Assembly: GCF_014642405.1 (NCBI RefSeq)
Contig: NZ_BMIN01000022.1
Location: forward strand, 1-64,000
Direction: 5' to 3'
Length of the DNA stretch: 64,000 bases
Source: Pontibacillus salipaludis
Lineage (GTDB): Bacteria; Bacillota; Bacilli; Bacillales; BH030062
Under the pieces are notes generated by a model. That model worked only from the letters and a program-made list of their open reading frames with translations, was not told the DNA's origin and ran no database searches. Position 1 is the first letter of the stretch. Each line of letters starts with the position of its first letter. Position numbers and translations under genes: made by a program. Of the stretch, positions 34,283 to 43,044 are shown in pieces.

Positions 34283-35020
34283 ATGTTTAAAAAAGTCACA
34301 ATAACAACTGCTCTTGCAGCATCTCTTATGGCAGGAGGCGTGATGCAATCTGACGCGCATGCCCAGTCTCAAGATTCAATTAAGACGAAGACGTTCCAAT
34401 TTGAAAGTGGCCAACAAGTCAACCAAGAACAACTAGATCAATGGATGAACGATTTTCTATCAAACTATGAAATAAAATGGAATCAAACAAATAAACAACC
34501 AATAGAAAAACCTCAACAAGAGGAGCCTAAACAACAAGAGGAAGCAACATCAGCTCCTGCTGAACAGCAAGCACCGGCTCCGCAGCAACAACAAGAGTCT
34601 GCTCAAACTCAAGAGCAACCCAAAGAGCAACAAACAAACGAACTAAGTCAGTTTGAGCAAAAAGTGGTTGAACTGACGAACGAAGAGCGTGCTGCACAGG
34701 GCTTAGAACCGCTTAAGATTGATAAAGAATTAAGCAATGTAGCCGAGAAGAAGTCTCAAGATATGGCCCAAAATGGCTACTTCTCTCATGACAGCCCAAC
34801 GTACGGCTCTCCATTTGATATGATGAAACAATTTGGTATTGAATACCGTACAGCAGGTGAAAACATTGCTAAAGGACAACAAACCCCTCAAGAAGTCGTA
34901 GATGGATGGATGAATAGTGAAGGTCACCGTGCAAACATCTTAAATGGGAACTTCACCCATATTGGTGTAGGCTTCGTTGAGAATGGAAATGTATGGACGC
35001 AACAATTTATTGGAAAGTAA
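34283..35020 (+). CDS. Secreted CAP-domain protein (YkwD-like)
   Basis: A 245-aa exported protein. ATG at 34283 is fixed by AGGAGGA. A signal peptide (about 1-27, ending SDAHA) is followed by a Gln/Pro/Glu-rich linker (about 70-125) and a CAP/SCP domain (about 127-245). The CAP motifs are FSHDSPTYGSPFDMM, TAGENIAKGQ and WMNSEGHRANILNGNFTHIG. Such proteins are abundant at the surface or in spores of Bacillaceae; their activity is unsettled. A second, much larger CAP protein is at 48452. Confidence 0.92.
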   Translation: MFKKVTITTALAASLMAGGVMQSDAHAQSQDSIKTKTFQFESGQQVNQEQLDQWMNDFLSNYEIKWNQTNKQPIEKPQQEEPKQQEEATSAPAEQQAPAPQQQQESAQTQEQPKEQQTNELSQFEQKVVELTNEERAAQGLEPLKIDKELSNVAEKKSQDMAQNGYFSHDSPTYGSPFDMMKQFGIEYRTAGENIAKGQQTPQEVVDGWMNSEGHRANILNGNFTHIGVGFVENGNVWTQQFIGK

Positions 35021-35031
35021 GATCTTTTTGT

Positions 35032-35062
35032 GCTCCAGGTTATTATACCTGGGGCATTTTTT
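35032..35062 (+). terminator. Intrinsic terminator after the CAP gene
   Basis: GCTCCAGGT and ACCTGGGGC arms, then ATTTTTTG. Confidence 0.8.
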
Positions 35063-35132
35063 GTGCCAATCAGGATACTTTAATAGAGGAAGAACGGGTA
35101 CATAATATGAAAAGGCAGAAGGAGGAGTAGAT

Positions 35133-35585
35133 ATGGATCCTATAAAAAGAGCTTTAGAGTTAGCTGTTCAGAATGTGAGAGAAGGTGGGACGCCATTTGG
35201 GGCAGTTCTTGTAAAAGGGGATGAAATTGTAGCGGAAGATGTGAATCGTACACACCAAAGGTACGATGTTAGTGCACATGCAGAAATGGAAGCTATACGT
35301 AGGGCGCAAGAGAAGTTAGGACAAACAGATCTTAAAGATTGTGTGATGTACGCAAGTGGCCAGCCTTGCCCAATGTGTTTAACAGCTATGTATTTCGCCG
35401 GCATCGAGAAAGTGTTCTACGCTCAAACGATTCTTGAAGCTGAAGAAGCAGGGCTTGGTTTATCGAAACACGTGTATATGGAGTTATCAAAACCTAAAGA
35501 ACAACGCTCGATCGATATGGTGCACGTCCCGATTAGCAATTCAGACTTTGATGCAATGGGCTACTATAAAAAAGAAAACGATTAA
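35133..35585 (+). CDS. guaD: Guanine deaminase
   Basis: A 150-aa enzyme of the cytidine-deaminase fold that turns guanine into xanthine and ammonia. The zinc site is HAEMEAIRR (about 49-57) with PCPMC (about 76-80), the arrangement of the Bacillus-type guanine deaminase. Length and C-terminal region (SKPKEQRSIDMVHVP) also fit. AAGGAGGAG precedes ATG. Related nucleoside or tRNA deaminases share the zinc motif, so the substrate is likely but not certain. Confidence 0.88.
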   Translation: MDPIKRALELAVQNVREGGTPFGAVLVKGDEIVAEDVNRTHQRYDVSAHAEMEAIRRAQEKLGQTDLKDCVMYASGQPCPMCLTAMYFAGIEKVFYAQTILEAEEAGLGLSKHVYMELSKPKEQRSIDMVHVPISNSDFDAMGYYKKEND

Positions 35586-35638
35586 CCATATGTGTATCGG
35601 GTATATTCATTGTATAAGGTAAACTACGTTACAACTTC

Positions 35639-35667
35639 TTGACAATCCATATGGATCAGTTTACTCT
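35639..35667 (+). promoter_or_regulatory. Promoter of the EIIA-antiterminator transcript
   Basis: TTGACA at 35639-35644 and TACTCT at 35662-35667 with 17-bp spacing. An inverted repeat GTTTACT/AGTAAAC (35659-35678) overlaps the -10 and start region and could be an operator or an RNA stem. Confidence 0.65.
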
Positions 35668-35687
35668 TAAAAGTAAACATATGACTT

Positions 35688-35756
35688 GGATTGTGACTGA
35701 CTCGATCAGGCAAGACCTAAAACGTAGATTACCTCTACCCGTTTTAGGTCTTTTTA
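35688..35756 (+). promoter_or_regulatory. RAT antiterminator site and overlapping terminator before EIIA
   Basis: GGATTGTGACTGACTCGATC begins a SacT/LicT-type ribonucleic antiterminator; its 3' end AAGACCTAAAACG is also the left arm of a terminator closed by CGTTTTAGGTCTT and TTTTT. When the antiterminator protein binds the RAT, the terminator cannot form. The usual seventh-to-eighth bases GTTACTG read GTGACTG here, so affinity may differ from the second RAT. Confidence 0.9.
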
Positions 35757-35791
35757 ATTTCATAAAATATTCTGAAAAAGGGTGACCTAAC

Positions 35792-36289
35792 ATGTTAAAA
35801 AAATTATTCGGTAAAAAAGACAAAGTATCAGAAGAAGTACTAGTAGCACCATTGAACGGTAAAGTGCTAGATCTTGAAGAAGTACCAGACCCTGTTTTCT
35901 CTCAAAAAATGATGGGAGAAGGACTTGCAATTGAACCTGCAGATGGTAATGTTGTAGCTCCAATCGCTGGTGAAATTGTTCAGTTATTCCCAACTAAGCA
36001 CGCAATTGGTATCAAAACAGAAGGTGGACTAGAAGTACTTATTCACATCGGTCTTGAGACTGTAAGCATGGAAGGTGACGGATTCGAAGGTCACGTTGAA
36101 GTTGGGGATAAAGTAAAACCAGGTGATTCTCTTATTACGTTCGATATGGATAAAGTAAAAGAAAAAGCGAAGAGTACAATTACACCAGTCATTATTACAA
36201 ACAGTGACGAAGTTGAGAATATGGAGCGCTTGAATAGCGGTGAAGCAACAAAAGGTGAAACTGAACTTCTAAAAGTAACAGTAAAATAA
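35792..36289 (+). CDS. PTS glucose-type EIIA phosphocarrier
   Basis: A 165-aa cytoplasmic EIIA (Crr family). It takes phosphate from HPr and hands it to an EIIB domain. The acceptor histidine is in LEVLIHIGLETVSM (near residue 90), and the second active-site histidine in FPTKHAIGIKT (near 76). The EIIBC at 37441 lacks an EIIA domain, so this gene probably completes that sucrose permease. GGGTGACC precedes ATG. First gene of a transcript whose leader holds a RAT. Confidence 0.93.
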   Translation: MLKKLFGKKDKVSEEVLVAPLNGKVLDLEEVPDPVFSQKMMGEGLAIEPADGNVVAPIAGEIVQLFPTKHAIGIKTEGGLEVLIHIGLETVSMEGDGFEGHVEVGDKVKPGDSLITFDMDKVKEKAKSTITPVIITNSDEVENMERLNSGEATKGETELLKVTVK

Positions 36290-36316
36290 TAAGTTAGCCG
36301 CCATTTGCTCCATCAA

Positions 36317-36365
36317 AAGTTGTGTTTATCATGGAAAACTGCCATGATAAACACAACCTTTTATT
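36317..36365 (+). terminator. Terminator between EIIA and the antiterminator gene
   Basis: GTTGTGTTTATCATGG and its full complement around AAAACTG, followed by TTTTATTTTT. It separates EIIA from the next gene, so the latter is expressed by read-through or from an unseen promoter. Confidence 0.85.
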
Positions 36366-36394
36366 TTTAGAAACGTATAGGAGGTGGCGGCGAT

Positions 36395-37222
36395 ATGAAA
36401 ATTAACAAAATCCTAAATAATAATGCAGTTGTTGTTAAAGAGGATGATCAAGAGAAGATTGTCATGGGAGCGGGAATTGCATTTCAAAAATCCAAGAATG
36501 ATGTAATCAGTCAATCAAAGATTGAGAAGATCTTCGTTATGTCTGAAGGAAATAAGAAATTCCAGGAACTGTTGAAAACGCTACCTGAAGATGTCATTGA
36601 ATTAGCAGAAGAGATTATCAGCTATGCGGAGGGCTTCTTGAAAGTACCACTGAGTGACCATATTCACATCTCTTTAACCGATCATATATCCTTTGCCGTA
36701 GAGCGTTTAAGGCAAGGTTTTCGGATCCAGAACAAGCTTATTACAGAGATTAAAACCCTTTATGCTCAAGAATTTTCAATAGGTTTATGGGCCATTGATC
36801 TGATTGAGAAAAGGACTGGCGTTCCGATACCTGAGGACGAAGCCGCCCATATTGCTTTGCACATTCATACAGCAAAGCTTGGAGCAAGTACAATGGAAAA
36901 TACGATGAAACATACAACGATGATTAATGAAATGATTGGAGTATTAGAGGAAGAGTCAGGCTCAAAGGTAGATCCTGAAGGGATTTCCCACCAGCGCATG
37001 GTAACGCACCTTCACTTCGCTCTTAATCGTATTGAAACTGGAGAACCTTTTCATGATATGGACCCGGACATGCTTGATCTAATTCGAACAAAGTATGAAG
37101 GGGCATTTGTGTTATCTCAGAAGATGGCCCGGTTCATTAAAAAAGAGTATGAAATCACATTCCCTGACTCCGAGATTGGTTACATTGCTCTTCACATCCA
37201 GCGAGTACTAGAACGTACCTAG
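36395..37222 (+). CDS. sacT: BglG/SacT-family transcriptional antiterminator
   Basis: A 275-aa RNA-binding regulator. Residues 1-56 form the CAT domain that binds RAT RNA (KINKILNNNAVVVKED); two PTS regulation domains follow, with histidines in HIHISLTDHISFAVERL (about 85-101), AAHIALHIHTAK (about 157-168), THLHFALNR and IGYIALHIQR. In the family, phosphorylation by HPr or EIIB sets activity. RATs before both EIIA and EIIBC imply control of its own transcript and of the sucrose genes. GGAGGTGG precedes ATG. The symbol rests on context; sacY or licT are alternatives. Confidence 0.9.
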   Translation: MKINKILNNNAVVVKEDDQEKIVMGAGIAFQKSKNDVISQSKIEKIFVMSEGNKKFQELLKTLPEDVIELAEEIISYAEGFLKVPLSDHIHISLTDHISFAVERLRQGFRIQNKLITEIKTLYAQEFSIGLWAIDLIEKRTGVPIPEDEAAHIALHIHTAKLGASTMENTMKHTTMINEMIGVLEEESGSKVDPEGISHQRMVTHLHFALNRIETGEPFHDMDPDMLDLIRTKYEGAFVLSQKMARFIKKEYEITFPDSEIGYIALHIQRVLERT

Positions 37223-37250
37223 ACTGGAAAGGATTTTCAGGATAAAAGTA

Positions 37251-37279
37251 TTGCATCCAGACAACGCTTACATTACAAT
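37251..37279 (+). promoter_or_regulatory. Promoter of the sucrose operon with embedded cre-like site
   Basis: TTGCAT (37251-37256) and TACAAT (37274-37279) are 17 bp apart. The spacer contains AGACAACGCTTACA (37259-37272), 12 of 14 matches to the catabolite-response consensus, so CcpA could block the promoter when glucose is plentiful. Confidence 0.72.
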
Positions 37280-37301
37280 GGAGATACAAGCTAATAAAGC
37301 A

Positions 37302-37390
37302 GGATTGTTACTGTTTTGGCAGGCAAGACCTAAAGTGTTTACAAGGGATACGTGTATCCTATGTAGATAGTTTAGGTCTTGCCTTTTTTA
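37302..37390 (+). promoter_or_regulatory. RAT site and overlapping terminator before the sucrose EIIBC gene
   Basis: GGATTGTTACTGTTTTGGCA starts the antiterminator stem; AGGCAAGACCTAAA (37321-37334) is shared with a perfect 14-bp terminator stem closed at 37371-37384 and followed by TTTTT. This copy matches the classical RAT pattern more closely than the one before EIIA. Confidence 0.92.
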
Positions 37391-37440
37391 TTTGTTAGAG
37401 ACGATCTGGTTAACTTACTTTGAAAAGGGAGGAAAGCAAC

Positions 37441-38814
37441 ATGGACTACAAAGATATAGCTCAGAAGTTAGTTCCGTTGTTAGGTGGAAAGGATAACGTT
37501 GTTAGTGCGACTCACTGTGCAACACGTCTTCGCTTGGTGATTAGTGACGAAAGCCAAGTGGACCAATCTGCCATTGAAGAACTTGATGGGGTTAAAGGGG
37601 CCTTCTCAAGTTCAGGTCAGTATCAAATTATTTTCGGTACAGGAGTAGTTAATAAAGTATTCCAACCGTTTGCTAAAGAATTAGGCATTGAGCAAGGTGA
37701 GCAAAAAGAAGGTGTCGATCACAAAGAGGCAGCTAAGCAAAACATGAATCCATTTGCTCGTTTCGCTCGTATGCTTTCGAATATTTTCGTACCGATCATC
37801 CCGGCAATCGTAGCCAGTGGTATGTTAATGGGTCTTCTTGGTTTGATGAAGGCTTATGAGTGGGGAGATCCAGATGGTGCGATCTTTACCATGTTAGATA
37901 TGTTCTCATCTGCTGCTTTTATTATCTTACCGATTCTAATTGGTTTTAGTGCAGCGAGAGAGTTTGGGGCAACCCCTTATCTAGGTGCTGTTATTGGTGG
38001 TATTATGACGCACCCAGCGTTATTAAACGCTTGGAATTCAGGAACAGCTGAAATTCCTACAATGGATTTCTTCGGCTTTTCCATTGAAATGTTAGGGTAT
38101 CAAGGAACTGTAATCCCGGTATTATTAACCGTATATATCATGAGTATACTAGAAAAGAATATTCGCAAAGTGGTTCCAGGAGTTATTGATTTACTTGTTA
38201 CACCATTCTTAACCGTTATTTTAACTGGTTTCGCTGCATTGCTTGTAGTTGGACCAGCAGGACGCTTACTTGGCTCTGGTATTACGACGGTTCTAGATAT
38301 GGTTTATGGAACAGCCCAAGGACTAGCTGGCCTAGTGTTTGGTGGTACGTACTCCCTTATTGTACTAACGGGTGTACACCACAGCTTCCACGCAATTGAA
38401 GCAGAGCTTTTAACTAAAGCAGGTAACTACCTTCTACCAATTTGGGCGATGGCAAACGTTGCTCAAGGTGGTGCTGGTCTAGCTGTATTCTTCAGAACAA
38501 AGAACAAGAAAACAAAAGAAATTGCACTTCCAGGTGCAGTATCCGCCTTCCTTGGTGTAACAGAGCCAGTCATCTTCGGTGTTAACTTGAAGCACCGTCG
38601 TCCATTCATCGGTGCGATGATTGGTGGCGCTCTAGGTGGCTTCTACGTTACCTTTACAGGCGTAATAGCGAATGGTATTGGTTTAACTGGACTACCAATG
38701 ATTGCTTTAACAACAGGTTCTGACACGCTAAATTATATCATCGGACTTGTGATTGCTATCGGTGGTGCCTTCTTAGCAACATTACTGCTAGGTTGGAAAG
38801 AAGAGAAAAAATAG
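37441..38814 (+). CDS. scrA: Sucrose-type PTS permease EIIBC
   Basis: A 457-aa membrane protein that imports and phosphorylates sucrose to sucrose-6-phosphate. ATG at 37441 is backed by GGGAGGAAAG. The EIIB domain (1-85) carries the phosphorylated cysteine in SATHCATRLRL (near residue 26). The EIIC domain (about 105-455) has about ten helices and the motifs GVHHSFHAIEAELL and GVTEPVIFGVN. No EIIA domain follows, so EIIA is supplied in trans. Fructokinase and sucrose-6-phosphate hydrolase follow downstream. Confidence 0.93.
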   Translation: MDYKDIAQKLVPLLGGKDNVVSATHCATRLRLVISDESQVDQSAIEELDGVKGAFSSSGQYQIIFGTGVVNKVFQPFAKELGIEQGEQKEGVDHKEAAKQNMNPFARFARMLSNIFVPIIPAIVASGMLMGLLGLMKAYEWGDPDGAIFTMLDMFSSAAFIILPILIGFSAAREFGATPYLGAVIGGIMTHPALLNAWNSGTAEIPTMDFFGFSIEMLGYQGTVIPVLLTVYIMSILEKNIRKVVPGVIDLLVTPFLTVILTGFAALLVVGPAGRLLGSGITTVLDMVYGTAQGLAGLVFGGTYSLIVLTGVHHSFHAIEAELLTKAGNYLLPIWAMANVAQGGAGLAVFFRTKNKKTKEIALPGAVSAFLGVTEPVIFGVNLKHRRPFIGAMIGGALGGFYVTFTGVIANGIGLTGLPMIALTTGSDTLNYIIGLVIAIGGAFLATLLLGWKEEKK

Positions 38815-38825
38815 AACAAATGAAC

Positions 38826-38858
38826 AAGAAGTCAGGCCGGGTTGCCTGACTTCTTTTA
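38826..38858 (+). terminator. Terminator between EIIBC and fructokinase
   Basis: AAGAAGTCAGGC and GCCTGACTTCTT arms, TT after. The following genes may need read-through or their own promoter. Confidence 0.85.
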
Positions 38859-38927
38859 TTCATGTAGGACATAAGAGCTCGTTTTTGGTAATCTGTAAGT
38901 ATGGAACTCGTGAAGGGAGATAGAACC

Positions 38928-39878
38928 ATGACAAAAGGTATTATTAGTTTGGGAGAGGCGCTAATTGACTTTATCCCATTAACAAGTGAGAACACTGAAT
39001 ATCAGAAAAGCCCAGGGGGAGCCCCTGCAAACGTTGCAGTAGGCTTAGCTCGTCTGGGAGCTAAATCAACATTTTTAGGTAAAGTAGGAGATGATTCATT
39101 AGGTCACTTCCTGAAAGATACTCTTACTTCTTATGGTGTGAAAACAGATGGTATGACATTTACTCAAGACGTACGAACAGGTGTCGTGTTTGTATCTCTT
39201 GCGGCAAATGGAGAGCGTAGCTTTGAATTCTTTATTAATCCAAGTGCAGACCAGATGCTTCATGTAAATGATGTAGAAAAATCTTTATTCGATGAACATC
39301 GTGTTCTTCACTTTGGCACTATTTCCATGATTAATGAACCGGCAAAAGAAGCTACAAAGCATGCAGTTCAAGTAGCGCGTGAAAAAGGGATGGTTGTATC
39401 ATTCGACCCGAACCTTCGTATGAGCTTATGGTCTTCTGAAGACCAAGCGAAAGAAGCCATCATCTCTATGCTTGATCAGGTTGACGTGCTGAAAGTTTCG
39501 GAGGAGGAACTTGAGTTTATTACAGGTGAGAAAGACATTGAAGCCGGAATCAAGCAAATTAATGAGAAGTACGACATTCCATTTATGCTTGTTACACTAG
39601 GTGGAGAAGGTAGCTATGTTGTTACAAATGGTGAGATCGCTAAAGTTGATGCTATGAAAGTGAACGCTGTAGACACAACAGGAGCAGGTGATGCCTTTGT
39701 ATCTGGCATTCTCTATGCCATTAATGAGACGGATGCTAGCATGGAAGACCTTTCGATTGAACAAGCTGTTGAGATGGCAAAGATGGCCAGCGTATCTGGT
39801 GCACTTGCAGCCTCTACTAAAGGTGCTATGACTGCTTTACCAACCATCGAACAAGTTAAACAACACTTATCTTCCTAA
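38928..39878 (+). CDS. scrK: Fructokinase (PfkB family)
   Basis: A 316-aa ribokinase-family sugar kinase; in this setting it phosphorylates the fructose freed from sucrose-6-phosphate. ATG at 38928 is chosen for GGGAGATAG upstream and a normal N-terminus (TKGIISLGEALIDFIP). PfkB signature 1 is GGAPANVAVGLARLGAKSTF (about 30-49), and the ATP/anion site with the catalytic aspartate is VDTTGAGDAFVSG (about 246-258). It ends 12 bp before the hydrolase start, so the two are co-translated. Confidence 0.93.
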   Translation: MTKGIISLGEALIDFIPLTSENTEYQKSPGGAPANVAVGLARLGAKSTFLGKVGDDSLGHFLKDTLTSYGVKTDGMTFTQDVRTGVVFVSLAANGERSFEFFINPSADQMLHVNDVEKSLFDEHRVLHFGTISMINEPAKEATKHAVQVAREKGMVVSFDPNLRMSLWSSEDQAKEAIISMLDQVDVLKVSEEELEFITGEKDIEAGIKQINEKYDIPFMLVTLGGEGSYVVTNGEIAKVDAMKVNAVDTTGAGDAFVSGILYAINETDASMEDLSIEQAVEMAKMASVSGALAASTKGAMTALPTIEQVKQHLSS

Positions 39879-39890
39879 GGAGGGACTTTT

Positions 39891-41333
39891 GTGTCTCAAA
39901 GAGATAACCAGCTTCGCCAAGAGGCTTATGCAGAAATCGAGAAATTTCGTGACCAAGTAGAAGCCGATCCTCATCGTCTTCGCTTTCATATCCAGCCCCC
40001 TGTTGGATTGTTAAACGATCCAAATGGCTTCGTTCAATATAATGGCACTTATCACATGTTTTATCAGTGGATGCCATTTAAAACAGGACATGGTGCAAAA
40101 TTTTGGGGCCATTACACATCTGAGGATCTAGTAAACTGGCAGGCAGAACCGATCGCTCTAACACCTTCTGAATGGTTTGAGAAGAATGGTTGTTATTCCG
40201 GAAGTGCTGTTGAAGCGAACGGATTGATGAACTTGTTCTATACGGGGAATGTAAAAGATGAAGAAGGCAACCGTGAAAGCTATCAAGTGTTAGCAACATC
40301 AGAAGATGGAATTCATTTTGAGAAGCAAGGTGTCGTATTAGAATTACCTGAAGAATATACCGCCCACTTCCGCGATCCAAAAGTATGGAAGCATGGTGAG
40401 TATTGGTATATGGTTGTTGGTACACAGAACCACGATCTACAAGGACGTGTTGCACTGTTCCGTTCATCTGACCTTAGTGATTGGGAGCACATGGGCGTTG
40501 TAACTGGTGCTCATACGGATCAACTGGATGACTTCGGCTTTATGTGGGAATGCCCAGATCTATTTGAACTAGAGGGCAAGCACGTCTTAGTGGTATCTCC
40601 TCAAGGGTTAGAAGTACAAGGCAACCAATATCAAAATGTCTATCAATCTGGCTACTTTGTGGGCGATATGAATTACGAAACAGGGAAGCTTGACCATGGA
40701 TCGTTCAGAGAGCTTGATCAAGGGTTTGAATTCTACGCTCCTCAAACCACTCTAGATGATCAAGGCCGTCGCATTTTAGTTGGCTGGATGGGTGTACCTG
40801 ACCAGGACGAAGAACACCATCCAACGATTAAGCATAAATGGATTCATACGCTTACTCTTCCAAGAGAGTTATCGCTTGATGGAGACAAGTTGATCCAGAA
40901 GCCTATAGTGGAATTAGAGAAGCTTCGAAAAGAAGAAATCTCTTACGAACGCGTGGAATTAAATGGGGTCGAAACAACGATTGAAGGAATCGAAGGGGAT
41001 GCCTTTGAACTTCAGCTTGGGTTTGAACACAACAAGGCAGATGTGTTCGAGCTAACGCTACGAAATAATGCGCGCGTTGTGTATCACAAGCCAAGTGGTG
41101 AATTAACCCTTGAGCGTAAACGATTTGAAGATCGTAGAATGGAATCAAGAACGTGCAAGATTGGTGAATTAGAAGATCTTCGTTTATTCGTAGATACATC
41201 TTCTGTAGAGATGTTTGTTAATGGCGGAGAAGAAGTCTTCACAGCTCGTTACTATCCTGAGCAAGAGAATCGTTCCGTTTATTTTGCTTCTTCAGGCGAA
41301 CTGACGTTAAATGTTTCTCATTGGAAGCTATAA
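39891..41333 (+). CDS. scrB: Sucrose-6-phosphate hydrolase
   Basis: A 480-aa GH32 beta-fructosidase acting in the cytoplasm on sucrose-6-phosphate to give glucose-6-phosphate and fructose. The nucleophile aspartate is in LLNDPNGF (near residue 42), the transition-state aspartate in FRDPKVW (near 163) and the acid/base glutamate in WECPDLFE (near 219). GTG at 39891 follows AAGGAGGGA. Last gene of the sucrose cluster, closed by a terminator. Also known as sacA. Confidence 0.95.
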   Translation: MSQRDNQLRQEAYAEIEKFRDQVEADPHRLRFHIQPPVGLLNDPNGFVQYNGTYHMFYQWMPFKTGHGAKFWGHYTSEDLVNWQAEPIALTPSEWFEKNGCYSGSAVEANGLMNLFYTGNVKDEEGNRESYQVLATSEDGIHFEKQGVVLELPEEYTAHFRDPKVWKHGEYWYMVVGTQNHDLQGRVALFRSSDLSDWEHMGVVTGAHTDQLDDFGFMWECPDLFELEGKHVLVVSPQGLEVQGNQYQNVYQSGYFVGDMNYETGKLDHGSFRELDQGFEFYAPQTTLDDQGRRILVGWMGVPDQDEEHHPTIKHKWIHTLTLPRELSLDGDKLIQKPIVELEKLRKEEISYERVELNGVETTIEGIEGDAFELQLGFEHNKADVFELTLRNNARVVYHKPSGELTLERKRFEDRRMESRTCKIGELEDLRLFVDTSSVEMFVNGGEEVFTARYYPEQENRSVYFASSGELTLNVSHWKL

Positions 41334-41349
41334 GAAATAGAATCTTCTA

Positions 41350-41388
41350 AAAGACGCCTTTGGGTTTTGCCCCAAAGGCGTCTTTCGT
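41350..41388. terminator. Terminator between scrB and glutaminase
   Basis: AAAGACGCCTTTGGG and CCCAAAGGCGTCTTT arms; convergent genes share it. Confidence 0.9.
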
Positions 41389-41399
41389 TTAATGACTTT

Positions 41400-42347
41400 T
41401 TACTCTTTAGCTTCAGGATGAAAGATGTTTAAACCGAGATCCTTCGAGAGACGTTCAAGGATTTTACTACCAGCTACACTGTTCCCTTTAGGGTTAATAG
41501 CTGGTCCGATAACGCCTATTCCATAACGCCCTGGAACTGCTCCGAAAATCCCTCCGCTGATTCCGCTTTTACATGGGAACCCAACATTTACAGCAAAGCG
41601 ACCTGATTCGTTATACATGCCAGATGTCATCATAATGGCTTCAATTGTTGTTAAATGATCGGGATGTAGAAGTTGTTCTCCCCCTTCAATCGTTTTGCCA
41701 CCGTTTGCAAAAAACAAACCGAGTAAGGCTAAGTCCCGTACCTGAAACTCTATGGAATTAATCCTGAAATACAAATCTAGAGCTTCCTCAGGATCAAGAG
41801 CCACAGAACCTGTACTGCTCATATAGTAAGCAAGAGCGCGATTCCGATCTCCTTTACGTCTTTCAGCTTTATAGACATCTTCATTCATGTGAATGTCATC
41901 GTGACCGAGGACGCTCTTTAACATCGTCATAATCCGCTCAAAACGCTCCTCTACTGAAGATCCTTTGATTAGAGAGCAAATGGCAATGGCCCCTGCGTTA
42001 ACCATTGGATTAAACGGTCTATGTACATCATCAGCTTCCAAATGGCTAATGGTATTGAAGAAATCACCCATTGGCTCCATCCCAACGGTTTGGAACACTT
42101 TTTCTTCCCCGAGGTCTTCTAGTGCAATCATAAGACTGACAACTTTAGAAGCACTTTGTAAAGAAAAAGAAAGATCCGTGGTACCTGCTGTGTAGACATT
42201 CTGATCTAAATCAATCACAGCTATTCCGATGTCGTTTTGATTTAGTTCACTCACACAAGGGAGGCTTTGAACGACTTCTCCCTGAGTGGTATAAGGTGTA
42301 TATTCGGTTATTATGTCTTTTAAATATTCATTGCTTAATGTAACCAA
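41400..42347 (-). CDS. glsA: Glutaminase
   Basis: A 315-aa enzyme (from TTG at 42347) of the serine-dependent beta-lactamase-like glutaminase family; it converts glutamine to glutamate and ammonia. The catalytic S-x-x-K is in FSLQSASKVVSL, and the other conserved blocks are NPMVNAGAIAI, RNRALAYYMSSTG and MYNESGRFAVNVGFPCKSGISGG without interruption. The start is uncertain: no ATG is available near the conserved N-terminus, and TTG at 42347 or TTG at 42362 are the options near the GGGGGCAGGA site. Single gene. Confidence 0.92.
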   Translation of the reverse strand: MVTLSNEYLKDIITEYTPYTTQGEVVQSLPCVSELNQNDIGIAVIDLDQNVYTAGTTDLSFSLQSASKVVSLMIALEDLGEEKVFQTVGMEPMGDFFNTISHLEADDVHRPFNPMVNAGAIAICSLIKGSSVEERFERIMTMLKSVLGHDDIHMNEDVYKAERRKGDRNRALAYYMSSTGSVALDPEEALDLYFRINSIEFQVRDLALLGLFFANGGKTIEGGEQLLHPDHLTTIEAIMMTSGMYNESGRFAVNVGFPCKSGISGGIFGAVPGRYGIGVIGPAINPKGNSVAGSKILERLSKDLGLNIFHPEAKE

Positions 42348-42473
42348 TATTCCTGCCCCCAATCGTCTTCGTCCTAATTATTTAGCCTAACTTTCCGGTG
42401 TCGAAACGTCCTAAACGGTGTGTTACAATTTTTGTAACGTAACCAGGAGTTCTCATAAAGGAGGTTCAGTCAC

Positions 42474-42848
42474 TTGGATTATGTAACGATGATGGCTGAG
42501 GAGAAGATTAAACAAGCTGAGCGTGAAGGTGCGTTTAAAGACCTCCCTGGTAAAGGGAAACCGCTCGATTTATCAGAGATTCAAGCTGTTCCTGAAGACC
42601 TTAGGGCGAGTTTTACGATTCTTAAGAATGCGAATATGCTTCCTGAAGAGATGGAAGTGAAGAAGGAAATGATTCGCATCGAAGAACTTGTGGCCCTTTG
42701 TACAGATGAAGAAGAACGACTTGCTTATCAAAAAGAGCTAAACGAAAAGCAGATTCATTTTCAAACGCTAATGGAAAAACGGAAGATGAAAGAATCGGGA
42801 GCTTATAAGAGGTATAGTGGTAAAATACGCAGTCGTTTTGGTTTATAA
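42474..42848 (+). CDS. DUF1992 (DnaJ-homologue C28-type) protein
   Basis: A 124-aa cytoplasmic protein. It matches the DUF1992 pattern almost end to end: AEEKIKQAEREGAFKDLPGK (about 8-27), GKPLDLSEIQAVPEDLR and AFT-like SFTILKNANMLPEEMEVKKE. No J-domain is present. The role is unknown. TTG at 42474 is used as start, with AAGGAGG eight bases upstream. Divergent from glutaminase. Confidence 0.88.
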   Translation: MDYVTMMAEEKIKQAEREGAFKDLPGKGKPLDLSEIQAVPEDLRASFTILKNANMLPEEMEVKKEMIRIEELVALCTDEEERLAYQKELNEKQIHFQTLMEKRKMKESGAYKRYSGKIRSRFGL

Positions 42849-42963
42849 TCTAAAGCCTTTGGGCCATTATGTTGAATGAGTGGCTATCTAAAGATTCGTT
42901 TCTTGATGAGCTTTATGCTGCCAATGGACTATAAGGGTTTCTTGTTTTTCGCCTAACACTTTT

Positions 42964-42993
42964 GAATCCTTCAGGGAAGGGTTCTTTTTTTTG
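42964..42993 (+). terminator. Terminator after the DUF1992 gene
   Basis: GAATCCTT and AAGGGTTC arms and a long T run, about 115 bp past the stop. Confidence 0.7.
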
Positions 42994-43044
42994 TGCTGAG
43001 AGTTGATGTGAGCATAAAAATGGAAGATCTATAATATTTTATAA

